In this document: one piece after another, positions 49,718 through 58,837 of the stretch | Layout: each line of letters begins with the position of its first letter | How positions within the stretch are numbered: the stretch's first letter is position 1 | Assembly: GCA_016793325.1 (NCBI GenBank) | Contig: JAEUKI010000027.1 | Location: 58,446 to 122,445, forward strand | DNA: 64,000 bases | Direction of reading: 5' to 3' | From: Myxococcales bacterium | Lineage (GTDB): Bacteria > Myxococcota_A > Polyangia > Polyangiales > Ga0077539 | Program-made: the position numbers and the translations under genes | Notes under the pieces: model-generated | Seen by the model: only the letters and a program-made list of their open reading frames with translations | Database searches by the model: none | What the model was told of the DNA's origin: nothing

Positions 49718-51493
49718 TCATCGCATCGACGGCGGTTGCATCCCAAACAGTCGATACAGCGACGGGGGGACGGAGACGCCGGGCTTTCGTCGATACAGTC
49801 GAAACCCACCCGATCGCCCGACGAGCGACAAGTACTGATCGATCGACGGCTGCTCGCTCGGGCTCGGCTCGAAGCGATACGTGAGCACGAGGTCGTAGCG
49901 CTGGATGATGTCTTCGTCTGGTGAAAACCAGCGCCATCTGCGCTCGAAGAGGCCCGTGGGCGCGGGCATCGCGGACCGATAGCGCAGGGGCAGGAGGTGG
50001 TGAGGGCTCTTTCGTGTGTCGTAGACGGGCGTCTCGACGCCGCAGAGGGCCGCGAAGGTCTCGTGCGCTTGCTGGAGGCTCCAGCTCTTGATCGCGTTGC
50101 TCTCGTGCTGCATCGGAACGTACGCGAGCAAGCTGTACGGCCGTGCGCGAGCCGCGCGACAAGGCTCGACGAGGGCGAGCATCGGCGCGAGCTCGTCGCG
50201 GTTCATTCGCTCGAGGGCAGATTGAATCGACAGCATTCTCGCCACGGAGAACGCGATGACGAGCGCGAAGAGCGAAGAGCCTCGCGCGCCGAGCGCAGCG
50301 CGGAGAGTCGGCTGAGCGTCGTCGGGCGATGCTGGCGCGGGAGCGGCTGCGGGCCACAGCACGAGCGGAAGCGTCCACACGAAGAACTCGAGGTGCCTCG
50401 GCGCGACGGACTGTCCGTGCACGAGTCCAGGGAGGACGAAGCTCGTCAACAGCGACGCGAGCGAGAAGAGCTCGAACGTGAGCGAGCGGCCTTCGTCGCG
50501 GCGGGCGAAGAGCAAGAGCGCTGCGACGAGGAGCGCGAGCGCGGCGGAGTATCGGACCTCGCTGTTCGACGCGAGGTGCTCGAAATACTGGTGAAACGAC
50601 TCCATGCGTCCGCGCAGCATCGGGTCGAGCTGCTGCATGTACGGCCGCGATCGCTGCGCTTGTTCGAGGACCGTCGGGGCGACTTCGGACGCGAGCGAGC
50701 GCGTTCGAAGCACCCACAGCACGGCGAGCACGGCGGACGGGAGCGAGGCGATCAGCGAGCGGACGCACACTTCGCGCAGGGGCGCGAAGCGATCTGGCTC
50801 GGACGAATCGAAGGCTGCGGCCGCGTGCTTCACGGCGGTCACGATCGTCGCGAGCGCGAGGACCGCCATGGTCCACGCGTAGGTGTGCCCGTGCGCGAGA
50901 AAGAGCAGCGTCGAGAACGCGGCCGCGCGCAACACGACGGGCCTCGCCGCGGCGTCTCGTCGCGCGAGGATCGCGTCCCACTCGGCGAGCGAGAGCACCA
51001 TGAACGTCGCCGCGGTGAGAAACGGAACGAACCCGTCGACCGACCAGACGCGCCCGTACACGAACACGAACGCGAGCGGCATCGCCCACGCCGCGCGCCC
51101 CGCGCGTCGCAGCGCGTACCAAATCGCCGCGGGAAATCCCAGGTAGTACAAGAGCGCGACCGCGCCCTGAAATCCTCGCAGCGGACCGAAGATCGCCACG
51201 AGCGGCGCGGCCACGCGATACACGAGCGTGTTGGCGTCGAGCCACGGGAGGTCGTGATAGAGCGCGCGCACGGGGTCGCTCGACGATCGCGTCGTCATCG
51301 CGGCGACCATCAAGTGGTAGTGGTAGTCCTGGCCCGGCCCGATGGGCGCGCGGGCGTGCATCGCGAACGTGATGGCGGTGAACGCGGCGAAGACCAGAGC
51401 GACGAGCTGCGTGCTCGGCGAGGCGTCGTCGATGGATTTGGCCAATCGCGCGGCGGCGCTTCGCAAGCGCGCACCCAAGGGTTCTCTTTGCAT
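49718..51493 (-). CDS. Polytopic membrane protein, GT-C glycosyltransferase-like
   Basis: A 591-residue membrane protein with about ten hydrophobic helices between residues 28 and 420, then a soluble C-terminal tail of about 150 residues. After the first helix comes a periplasmic loop with PIGPGQDYHYH and later PWLDANTLVYR, in the position of the catalytic Asp loop in GT-C glycosyltransferases and related 6-pyruvoyl- or mannosyltransferase-type proteins. I see no secure catalytic motif. It may modify cell-surface glycans or lipids. ATG 51493 begins just before the first helix region. It shares orientation with the SGNH gene, six bases downstream. Confidence 0.65.
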   Translation of the reverse strand: MQREPLGARLRSAAARLAKSIDDASPSTQLVALVFAAFTAITFAMHARAPIGPGQDYHYHLMVAAMTTRSSSDPVRALYHDLPWLDANTLVYRVAAPLVAIFGPLRGFQGAVALLYYLGFPAAIWYALRRAGRAAWAMPLAFVFVYGRVWSVDGFVPFLTAATFMVLSLAEWDAILARRDAAARPVVLRAAAFSTLLFLAHGHTYAWTMAVLALATIVTAVKHAAAAFDSSEPDRFAPLREVCVRSLIASLPSAVLAVLWVLRTRSLASEVAPTVLEQAQRSRPYMQQLDPMLRGRMESFHQYFEHLASNSEVRYSAALALLVAALLLFARRDEGRSLTFELFSLASLLTSFVLPGLVHGQSVAPRHLEFFVWTLPLVLWPAAAPAPASPDDAQPTLRAALGARGSSLFALVIAFSVARMLSIQSALERMNRDELAPMLALVEPCRAARARPYSLLAYVPMQHESNAIKSWSLQQAHETFAALCGVETPVYDTRKSPHHLLPLRYRSAMPAPTGLFERRWRWFSPDEDIIQRYDLVLTYRFEPSPSEQPSIDQYLSLVGRSGGFRLYRRKPGVSVPPSLYRLFGMQPPSMR

Positions 51494-51527
51494 GCTCGCG
51501 GACGCGCTGTGAGGGACGTGGGGGGCG

Positions 51528-52190
51528 TTACGAAGATCGCTGCGGGCGCGCGCTGTCGTCGTCGATCGCGCGGGCGTAGACGTCGGGCGCGATGGACGGC
51601 AGCTCTTCGACGCGCAGCTCTCGCTGGCGCAGCGCGATCAAGCGATCGGCCACCGACGCGAGGACGTCGAAGCGCGTGGACAGGAGGTAGTATTCGTCTT
51701 CGTCGACCGAGCCGAGGAGCTCGAGCGCGGCGACGAGCGCGGGGCGATCTTGCTCGCGCACCGAGAAGCCTCCGTCTCGCGCGGCCGCTGCGTGCGCGGA
51801 CGGTGCGGACGGTGCGGACGCAGCGTGGTCCGTCGCGTGTCCGCGATCGAGGGCCTCGCCCGCGAGGGCTACGGGGTACAGGTAGAGAAATACCTGCTCG
51901 AACTCGAGTCGCCACGCGTCGCGGTCGTCTCCGTCGCCCACCGCAGGGAGCGCCCAGCGGCTGGGGTACTGCATGCGGACGACTTCGCCGAAGTACGCGC
52001 CCGCTGCGGCGGCGACGAGGGCGTGGACCTCGCCTTTTCCGTCGCGCGCGAGCGAGAGGTAGTGATCGAGCAGGGGGAGGGTGTCGGGGGTGAGATCGAG
52101 CTCGACGCCGACCGCTTTTTGAACGAACGCCGCGCACGCGAGGGCGAGCTCGCGGACCGGGGCGGGGGTATCCGGCGAAAATTCCAGCAC
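51528..52190 (-). CDS. Conserved-looking hypothetical protein
   Basis: A 220-residue acidic soluble protein that I do not recognise. Residues 1-90 are helical, with PVRELALACAAFVQKAVG and LPLLDHYLSLARDGK, and contain ALVAAAAGAYFGEVVRMQY; then beta-rich EFEQVFLYLYPVAL, an Ala/Pro/Ser-His linker, and a C-terminal LVAALELLGSVDEDEYYLL helix region. I prefer GTG 52190 because residues upstream of it (from TTG 52247) use unusual codons and overlap the probable divergent promoter. It diverges from the large coiled-coil gene at 52283. Confidence 0.6.
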   Translation of the reverse strand: MLEFSPDTPAPVRELALACAAFVQKAVGVELDLTPDTLPLLDHYLSLARDGKGEVHALVAAAAGAYFGEVVRMQYPSRWALPAVGDGDDRDAWRLEFEQVFLYLYPVALAGEALDRGHATDHAASAPSAPSAHAAAARDGGFSVREQDRPALVAALELLGSVDEDEYYLLSTRFDVLASVADRLIALRQRELRVEELPSIAPDVYARAIDDDSARPQRSS

Positions 52191-52282
52191 TGCAGTGGAC
52201 CTGAGCGCGGACAATACTGCGAAGTTCGCGCGACAGCGTAGCTGCAATCAGCCGCGGCTCTTGTATCGTTGCCGACGAATCC

Positions 52283-55021
52283 ATGCGTCCACGTGAAGAG
52301 GCGGTGTACGCCGGAGCGCTCGCAGCGACTCGGCGAGACGTCGCGTTTGTGACCAGTCCCGACGGCTCGTCGCGCAAAGTCGAGCTCGTCGTTTCGGTCA
52401 ACGCAGCGACAGACCCAGTGCTTGCGGAGGCCGCGCGAAACGGAACGCTCCACCACGTCGACTCGCTCGACCTCGCGGTGCCGTTTGCCTACCACGACCC
52501 TGTGGCGCGAAAGTTCGCGTGGGTCGTTCCGCTCGTGCGCGCGCACGAAGAGATCGCGCTGAGGATCGAGTTGCTTCGCAAGCTCGCAGACGAGCGCGCG
52601 CCGTTGCCCGCGTACGTCCGCGACGCGCGGGTCGCCGTCGGACCGAAGGGCCTCGATCGCTTCCTCAACGAGCCCGACTTGCAGAAGCTCGCCGCGCGCG
52701 AGACGCAGATCGCCGCGCGCGAAGAGCGCCTGCACACGCGGGCCGAAGACGTCACGCGCCGCGAGGACGACCTTCGTACGCAGCTCGATCAGCTCACCGC
52801 GGACAAGGCTCAGCTCGAGCTCCGCGCCGAAGAGCTCGCGGTTCGCGAGGTCGCGATCGCCGCGCGCGAAAACGAGCTCGCCGCGGCGAGAGCGCGCTTC
52901 GACGCGGACCGTGACGCGCACAACAAGCAGCTCGCCGAGCAGCGTCGCTCGGTCAACGCGCCGCGAGACCCGACGCTCAGGCAGTCGGCGGCGAGCCGTT
53001 CGGTGACGACGAGCGCGGCCGAGACGAGCCAGCCGATCGAGCTGCTCGCCAAGCGCGCTTCCAATCCGAAGATCGCCGGCGCTGAATCGATCGAAGAGGC
53101 CGAGCCGATCGAGCCCGAAGCGCCTGCAGACGACGCAGCGATCGAAGAAGCCGCGCCGCTCGACGACGAGCCCGCGGCGAACCTCGAGCCCATCGAGTCC
53201 GAGTCGATCGAGCCCGCGCCGGAAGAAGCCGAGCCGATCGAGCCCGCGCCCGCCGAAATCGCGGACGATTCACAGGATCCCGGCGAGTCGATCGAGCCCG
53301 TCAACGCAGACGAACCCGAGCCCGTCGACGAGCTCGACCCGCTCGAGGGCGAGACGTCCCCCGCGGACGACGAGCTGCTCGCGGCGACGCCCACCGCAGC
53401 CGCGGGCGAAGCGCGGCGCGAGGTCTCGTGGCTCACGGGCGAGCGCGACAGTCGCGCGGCGGTCGTCGACGGCGAAGTGCGCCTGTGGCTCCGAGGAACG
53501 GGCGACACCGTGATGGCGCTCTCGACGAGCGAGGCCGTTCCCGTGTTGCAAGCGGATCCCAGCTCGTCGTTGCCGTTGGCGCTGCTCTCGGTGCTGTCCA
53601 ACGACAGCGCGACGCGGTTCGGGCGCGCGGCGCTCGACGCGACGACGGCCGAAGACCGCGCGGTGATCGACGCGCTCGCGAGGGATTTTCATGTGCGCGT
53701 CGAGGTCGTCTCGCGCGACGGCCGCTCGCTCGGAGGGCACGCTGTGTCCGCGCGCGGCGGCGAGGCGCACGCGCGTTCGCTCGGAGAAGTGCTGGCCAAA
53801 CGCGCTTCGGGCGACGCGCTCGCGCGGCGGGTCGAGGCCGATCGGCTCGCGCGCGAAGGGGTCTCGCTCGAAGGGCTCGCCGACGCGGTGACCGACGACG
53901 AGGAGCGGGCGCTCTTCGACGAGCAGCAGCTCGCGACGGCGCAGGGCGTCGAGCGCGCGATCGCTGCGATCGCGAAGGTGGCCTCGCCCGAGGCGCGGGC
54001 GAAGTGGCAGCTCGCGCGGGGCGTTCCCAACGCGCGGCTCGAGGCGAGCGAGAAGCGCGTGCTGTTCGCGATGCTCCGCGTCGGGATTCGTCCGCCGCCC
54101 GCGGTGCTCGCGCGCGCGCTGGCCCTGTCGGTCGCGTCCGACGAAAAGGCCCTCGCGCAGAAGTCTCTCGCTGCGTTTTCGCGCACGTGCGACAGCGGGC
54201 CCACGACCGTGGGCCTCGACCCGAGGCGCGCGTACGAGCTCTTGGGAGCGTTGATTTCGTGGGCGCATCTCGCCGGCGTGAGCCCCCTTCCGCCGAGCGC
54301 GCTCGACGCGATGGGGCGGCTCTACGACCCCGAGACGATGGACGGACCCGAGGTCGACGACCCGCGGCCGATCCCCTCGGAGGCCGAGATGTCCGTGATG
54401 GACGCGGCCGAGCTCACCCGTTGGTGCGCGCACCCGAAGGCTCGCGCCGCAGCGGCGCTCAGGCTCGCGAAGAAGGACGCGCGAACGCACGCCGCGACGC
54501 TCGTGCGCGCGCTGAAGGTCCTCGAGCCGAGGGAGGCCGCGCCGGTGCTCGCGGCGATGTTGCCCGCGGGAGACGAGCTCGGCGACGCGTGGGTCGAGCT
54601 GGCGAACTCCAAGCGCCCCGTCGCCGCGGCCGCGGGCGCGGTCGCGATCGCGAAGATCAAATTGCGCCGCGGGCTCGTGACGGTCTTGCAGCGCGCCCTC
54701 TCTGCAGGGACGACCGAGTCTCAGCTCTTCGGCTGGGCCGCCGGCGAATTTGGAACAGGCGCCGTGCGCGCGATCGCCCCCTCGATGCTCGACGGCGACG
54801 GGGTCGAGCGGTGCGCGTGGGTGCTCGCTCACGTCGTGCGCGCGGGCGGCGGGCGCGAGGTCGAGCGCATTCGAACGTCCGAAGGCGGAGCGCTCGCGGC
54901 GGCGGCCACACAAGGCGTCGGCGCGGTGGACGACGCGCGCGACTACGACAAGGCGCTGCGCGAAGCGAAGGGGCTGACGCCGGGCGAGCGGGCGGCGTCG
55001 GCGTTCCTCGCGGTCATCTGA
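52283..55021 (+). CDS. Large coiled-coil protein with Cys-less CpXC-like N-terminus
   Basis: A 912-residue cytoplasmic protein. Residues about 10-105 follow the CpXC domain order, with VSVNAATDPVLAEAARNGTL and VPFAYHDPVARKFAWVVPL, but the zinc-binding CxxC pairs of that domain are absent. Residues about 132-222 form a coiled coil of AREERLHTRAEDVTRRED type. Residues about 266-360 are a repetitive acidic region of EPIEPAP and EEAEPIE phrases. The rest is a helical, Ala-rich part with HEAT-like look, including KVLEPREAAPVLAAML. No enzyme motif. It follows no obvious operon and diverges from 52190. Function unknown. Confidence 0.7.
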   Translation: MRPREEAVYAGALAATRRDVAFVTSPDGSSRKVELVVSVNAATDPVLAEAARNGTLHHVDSLDLAVPFAYHDPVARKFAWVVPLVRAHEEIALRIELLRKLADERAPLPAYVRDARVAVGPKGLDRFLNEPDLQKLAARETQIAAREERLHTRAEDVTRREDDLRTQLDQLTADKAQLELRAEELAVREVAIAARENELAAARARFDADRDAHNKQLAEQRRSVNAPRDPTLRQSAASRSVTTSAAETSQPIELLAKRASNPKIAGAESIEEAEPIEPEAPADDAAIEEAAPLDDEPAANLEPIESESIEPAPEEAEPIEPAPAEIADDSQDPGESIEPVNADEPEPVDELDPLEGETSPADDELLAATPTAAAGEARREVSWLTGERDSRAAVVDGEVRLWLRGTGDTVMALSTSEAVPVLQADPSSSLPLALLSVLSNDSATRFGRAALDATTAEDRAVIDALARDFHVRVEVVSRDGRSLGGHAVSARGGEAHARSLGEVLAKRASGDALARRVEADRLAREGVSLEGLADAVTDDEERALFDEQQLATAQGVERAIAAIAKVASPEARAKWQLARGVPNARLEASEKRVLFAMLRVGIRPPPAVLARALALSVASDEKALAQKSLAAFSRTCDSGPTTVGLDPRRAYELLGALISWAHLAGVSPLPPSALDAMGRLYDPETMDGPEVDDPRPIPSEAEMSVMDAAELTRWCAHPKARAAAALRLAKKDARTHAATLVRALKVLEPREAAPVLAAMLPAGDELGDAWVELANSKRPVAAAAGAVAIAKIKLRRGLVTVLQRALSAGTTESQLFGWAAGEFGTGAVRAIAPSMLDGDGVERCAWVLAHVVRAGGGREVERIRTSEGGALAAAATQGVGAVDDARDYDKALREAKGLTPGERAASAFLAVI

Positions 55022-55068
55022 GCGGCGCTGCGGGGGCGGCGATGGGGCGCTGTAGTTGTAGACAGCTC

Positions 55069-55086
55069 GCTATCAGCGCGGATAGC
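55069..55086. terminator. Perfect 6-bp inverted repeat
   Basis: GCTATC-agcgcg-GATAGC lies 48 bases after the coiled-coil gene stop and upstream of the phosphoesterase gene. No T-run follows; it may be a weak terminator stem or a regulatory site. Confidence 0.3.
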
Positions 55087-55219
55087 ATCGCCGTCCGCTC
55101 AGAACGCGGCCGATCGCTGAATCGATCCGACCGCTGCGCACGGTACGCGCAAACCCGAACACGCAACGGTGCGCTAACGGTTGAGCGAAATCTCTCCGAA
55201 GGTCTCTTCGAATACTGCG

Positions 55220-55957
55220 ATGCGGATTGGTGTCTTCAGCGACGTGCACGCGAACTACGAGGCGCTCTCGGCGGTGGTCGAGGCGCTTCGTCGTGAGAGG
55301 GTGGACGTGCAGTACTGCCTCGGAGACGTCGTGGGCTACGGCGCCTCGCCCAACGAGTGCGCCGAGATCGTGCGCCGCGTCGCGAAGGTGACGATCCTCG
55401 GCAACCACGACGCCGCGGTCGCCGGGCGCATGGACTACTCGTACTACTACGAGGCCGCGCGCCGCGCGCTCGACCTGCACGCCTCGACGCTCTCGCACGA
55501 GAACATGCAGTGGCTGAAGTCGTTGCCCTACAAGCACGACATCGACGGGACGGGCGTGACGCTCTGTCACGGCTCGCCGGTGCGGATCGAAGAGTTCGAC
55601 TACATCTTCGCGCCCGAGCAAGCGCGCGAGTGTCTGCCGTACTTCGACGAGCTCTCGCACCTGACGATGATCGGCCACTCGCACCTCTGCAAAGTGTTCG
55701 AGTTCACCGACGACGAAGTGGACGAGCTGCCTGCGCGCAAGTTCACGCTGCGGCCCGACCGCAAGTACATCGTGTCCGTGGGCTCGACGGGGCAGCCGCG
55801 CGACTACGACAACCGCGCGAGCTACATCGTGTACGACACGAGCACGAAGGTGTTCGAGTTCAAGCGCGTCGAGTACGACATCGAGTCCGCCGCGCAGAAG
55901 ATCTTCGGCGCGCAGCTCGAGCGAAACTTCGCGCATCGATTGTTCATCGGGGTGTAG
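55220..55957 (+). CDS. Calcineurin-like metallophosphoesterase
   Basis: A 245-residue metallophosphoesterase. The five metal motifs read in order: FSDVHANYEAL, CLGDVVGYG, TILGNHDAAV, then LCHGSP and MIGHSHL. The family is YfcE-related by order (DxH, GD, GNHD, H, GHSH). The substrate could be a phosphodiester, cyclic nucleotide or dinucleotide. The ATG 55220 begins the first motif directly. It stands alone. Two inverted repeats around 55980 follow its stop. Confidence 0.9.
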   Translation: MRIGVFSDVHANYEALSAVVEALRRERVDVQYCLGDVVGYGASPNECAEIVRRVAKVTILGNHDAAVAGRMDYSYYYEAARRALDLHASTLSHENMQWLKSLPYKHDIDGTGVTLCHGSPVRIEEFDYIFAPEQARECLPYFDELSHLTMIGHSHLCKVFEFTDDEVDELPARKFTLRPDRKYIVSVGSTGQPRDYDNRASYIVYDTSTKVFEFKRVEYDIESAAQKIFGAQLERNFAHRLFIGV

Positions 55958-55979
55958 CCCGAGCGCCCAAAGGGCATAC

Positions 55980-56005
55980 CTGCCCAAAAAAGGGCAGATC
56001 TGCCC
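55980..56005 (+). terminator. Overlapping CTGCCC/GGGCAG inverted repeats
   Basis: CTGCCC, six A, GGGCAG form a hairpin, and GGGCAGATCTGCCC (55992-56005) is itself a perfect 14-bp palindrome, so the middle arm can pair with either neighbour. It sits 23 bases after the phosphoesterase stop. Likely a terminator-like structure; the mutually exclusive pairing is unusual. Confidence 0.5.
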
Positions 56006-56101
56006 TCGCGCTGGGACGCAGGGTTTTTGGGGTTTTCGAGCGCGCGCGGCGCGAGTGGGGCGCGCTTCGACCCTCTGCCCCGCGTGCTACCCTCTCGCGT
56101 G

Positions 56102-56659
56102 ATGAACGGCTCGAACGCGCAGAAGGTGTTCGTCGCGTACGAGGTTCCCGACGCGGACGCGGGATGGGAGCTGGAGGAGGAGGACGTACCCGAGTCTGCG
56201 CTGCACGACGCGATCATCGATCTGCTCGAGCACGTGTTGAAAGCGTGGGTCACGCGCGTGCGTCTGGACGCCCTCGTCGCGAGCAACCTCGCGCTGCGAT
56301 GGGACGAGAAGCGCTTCAAAGTGGGCGTCGATCCCGATGTGGCTGTGTACGTTCCGCCGCCGCCCGAAGGCGAAGAGACGACGAGCGTGTGCACGTGGGA
56401 GCGCGGGCACATCCCGCCGAGGATCGCCGTCGAAGTGGTGAGCAAGAGCACCGCGAGCAAGGACTACCTCACCGCCCCCAACCAATACGCCGCCAGCGAA
56501 ACGACCGAGCTCTGGGTGTTCGACCCCAAGCGCTTCGGACCGCGGCAGAACGGAGGCCCGTTCGTGCTGCAAGTGTGGCGATGGGACGACTCTGGAGTGT
56601 TTCGACAGATCTACCGCGGCGACGGCCCTTGTCGAAGCCCAGAGCTCGGCGCGTGGTGA
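56102..56659 (+). CDS. Uma2-family (DUF820) endonuclease, frameshifted at the C-terminus
   Basis: A 185-residue PD-(D/E)XK-type protein of the Uma2 family. The catalytic core is intact in this frame: RFKVGVDPDVAVYVPPP supplies the Asp, and PPRIAVEVVSKSTASKD supplies the Glu/Val and Lys region. In homologues a VTDHQTRLRIADDP stretch and a Glu/Leu coiled coil continue in one frame; here TGA at 56657 cuts the reading short. The rest lies in another frame from 56656 and then returns to this frame near 56768. Both breaks fall in G-run or CG-repeat sequence. The protein may still fold, or the gene may be broken, or the assembly may be wrong. Confidence 0.72.
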   Translation: MNGSNAQKVFVAYEVPDADAGWELEEEDVPESALHDAIIDLLEHVLKAWVTRVRLDALVASNLALRWDEKRFKVGVDPDVAVYVPPPPEGEETTSVCTWERGHIPPRIAVEVVSKSTASKDYLTAPNQYAASETTELWVFDPKRFGPRQNGGPFVLQVWRWDDSGVFRQIYRGDGPCRSPELGAW

Positions 56660-56851
56660 CCGACCACCAGACGCGCTTGCGGATCGCGGACGACCCCGAG
56701 GCGACCAAGCTGTGGCTCACCGCGGAAGAGAGCGCCGAGCGTGAATTGCAGAGCGCGGAGCGCGCGCGACGAGGCCGTCGCGAAGACCGCGGGGCTCGAG
56801 GCAGAGCTCGAAGCGCTGCGCGCAGAGCTCTCTCGGCTGCGCGGGACGTGA
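56656..56851 (+). pseudogene. Displaced C-terminal tail of the Uma2 gene
   Basis: Frame from 56656 encodes VTDHQTRLRIADDPEATKLW and then ESAERELQSAERAR; near 56761-56768 the sense passes to the frame encoding GLEAELEALRAELSRLRG and stops at 56849-56851. Together they form the usual Uma2 tail. One base lost at the G-run (56655) and two at the CG-repeat (56761) explain both shifts and restore the original frame. Confidence 0.7.
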
Positions 56852-56900
56852 GCACGTTTGTGGACCGCTTCTGGTCGCGCTCGTTGGGTGCGTTGGATAC

Positions 56901-58502
56901 TTAGCTCCCGCAGAGCACGCGCGTGGCCAGGGGAATGTCGCCTCCGGTCGCCGTTCCCGTCACCGCTGTGAAGGCGGTCGCGGTCGCGCGAAACGAGCCT
57001 GTCGCGAGTCGAATCGTCGTGCTCGCGGCGGACGACAACGGCTCGACGGCGCAAGGCATCGTCGCGTCCGCGCGGTCGAACAGGCGAAGAACGAGCCCGC
57101 TCGCGTAGCCTCCGCTGCTCGGGGCGTACGTCGTTCCGATCGCGACGAGCTCGCCGCGCGAAGAGACCGCGCCGCTCGTGAACCACTGCGAACCCGCAGC
57201 GTTGTCGAAGGTGCGTTGCCATAGCGCGTTGCCCGCGTTGTCGAGCGAGAGCACCCAGCCGCGCCACCGAGCGCCGTCGCCAAACGCGCTCGTCCGCGCA
57301 AACACGATGTAGCCGCCCGACGTGGGGATGACTTTGTAGCCGTCGCTCGCGCCGGCGCCGCTGAAGGTGCGCTGCCAACGGATCGTTCCGTCTTCGGCCA
57401 CCGAGATCGCCCAGACGCGACGGCGGTTGAATCCGTAGCGGAGCGTGGCGGTTCCAACGGCGACGACGCCGCCGTCGTGCGCGGGAGCGATCGAGTAGAA
57501 GACGTTGCCTTCTTCGCTTCCGTTCTGCAGTTCGTGGATGCCCCACTGCTGCGAGCCGTCCGACCGAACGCGCACGAGGTCGCCGTAGTACGATCCGTGC
57601 GTGTTCGAGGGCGTACGTCCTGCGACGATGAACGTTCCGTCCGCGAGCCGCAGCGCATCGAAGCCTTCGGAGATCGGCGCGGCGTTGACCGAGAGCACGC
57701 GCCCCGTTCCGTCGATGGTCGTCATCGCGGTGTGTTGCGAGTCCGCGAGCGCGGCGCCCGTTAGCAAGTAGCGATCGCCGCCGAGCGAACGGATGGACGA
57801 TGCCTCGTAGTTGCGCGACGCCGCTGCGATCCCGCGCTGCCAACGCACGACGCCGTCTGGCGAAAACCGCACGACGAACGAGGCCCACAGACGCGGCCCG
57901 AAGCTGCTCGTTCGTCCGGCGGCGATCACGTCGCCGTCGTCCGCGACCGTGACCGCGTAGAGTCGATCGGACGAGGCGCCGCCGAGCGATCGCGACCAGA
58001 GCACATTTCCGCGGGCGTCGATGCGCGTCGCGATCGCGTCGTCTCCGCCGCTGCCGTACACGGGCGACTCGCCGACGACGATGATGCTTCCGTCCGCGAG
58101 CAGCGCCGCGTCTCGAAACCCGTGAGCCCCGCCCATTCCGTACGATCGAATCCAGCTCCGACCGCTCGACGCAGGCCCGTCGGGAGCGGCGTCTGTGGCC
58201 GATCCGTCGCTCGGTGAAGCGTCGCTCGGCGAAGCGTCTGCGGGCGTTGCGTCGCTCGCGGCACCGTCGCGATCGTGCGCGTCGTCGATCGGCGCGTCTC
58301 GTGGTGGATCGCTGTCCATCGCGGCATCGCCTACGAGAGGAACGTCCGTCCCGTCATCGGGGACGAGACGATCGTCCACCGTCGCGCTGTCGTCGACGTT
58401 CGCGTCTGCAGCGTCCGCAGACTCGCCGACCGGAGGAACCACACAGGCCGGCAGCGCGAGCGCCAACACGAGCCACCGAGAAGCGTGCGTATGTCGAAAC
58501 AT
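56901..58502 (-). CDS. Beta-propeller lipoprotein with Asp-rich linker
   Basis: A 533-residue predicted lipoprotein with lipobox LPAC in ALALPACVVPP. Residues about 30-115 are a highly Asp/Ala/Ser-rich linker. The rest is a repetitive beta-propeller with blades of the type GSIIVVGESPVYG, GDVIAAGRTSSFG, GTFIVAGRTPSNT and GGVVAVGTATLR; the recurrent IVxGxT phrase is like delta-60/SBBP-type repeats. No catalytic motif. ATG 58502 is preferred to the upstream frame to 58589. It is separated from the AraC regulator by the duplicated region. Confidence 0.72.
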   Translation of the reverse strand: MFRHTHASRWLVLALALPACVVPPVGESADAADANVDDSATVDDRLVPDDGTDVPLVGDAAMDSDPPRDAPIDDAHDRDGAASDATPADASPSDASPSDGSATDAAPDGPASSGRSWIRSYGMGGAHGFRDAALLADGSIIVVGESPVYGSGGDDAIATRIDARGNVLWSRSLGGASSDRLYAVTVADDGDVIAAGRTSSFGPRLWASFVVRFSPDGVVRWQRGIAAASRNYEASSIRSLGGDRYLLTGAALADSQHTAMTTIDGTGRVLSVNAAPISEGFDALRLADGTFIVAGRTPSNTHGSYYGDLVRVRSDGSQQWGIHELQNGSEEGNVFYSIAPAHDGGVVAVGTATLRYGFNRRRVWAISVAEDGTIRWQRTFSGAGASDGYKVIPTSGGYIVFARTSAFGDGARWRGWVLSLDNAGNALWQRTFDNAAGSQWFTSGAVSSRGELVAIGTTYAPSSGGYASGLVLRLFDRADATMPCAVEPLSSAASTTIRLATGSFRATATAFTAVTGTATGGDIPLATRVLCGS

Positions 58503-58621
58503 CACCGCGGCTCGTAGCCCTCGGCCGGCTGTGCGCACGTCGTTGGCGCGATCGGTCGTCTGCGTGGCGCCTTCGGTTGTCGCGAACACCGTGGATCACC
58601 GAGGAGCGTTGGCGCGGGATA

Positions 58622-58823
58622 CAGCGGAGCCGGGTTCGAAGGATGACAGGCAAGCTCGAGAACTGATGGGTTTACGAGGTGTAAGCGTTCGCGCCTGTCA
58701 CAAACCCGAAGCGGAGCTGCTGTTCAGCGGAGCCGGGTTCGAAGGATGACAGGCAAGCTCGAGAACTGATGGGTTTACGAGGTGTTAGCGTTCGCGCCAG
58801 TCGCAAACCCGAAGCGGAGCTGC
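58622..58823. repeat. 103-bp tandem duplication upstream of the AraC-type regulator
   Basis: The 103-base unit beginning CAGCGGAGCCGGGTTC is repeated head to tail, with only three visible mismatches over about 100 bases. Each copy carries GGGTTT and AAACCC arms about 28 bases apart. The second copy ends about 14 bases before the GTG of the regulator, within the 335-base divergent gap, which holds no other gene I can see. It probably duplicates a promoter or operator. Confidence 0.8.
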
Positions 58824-58837
58824 GATAGACTCGCTTC

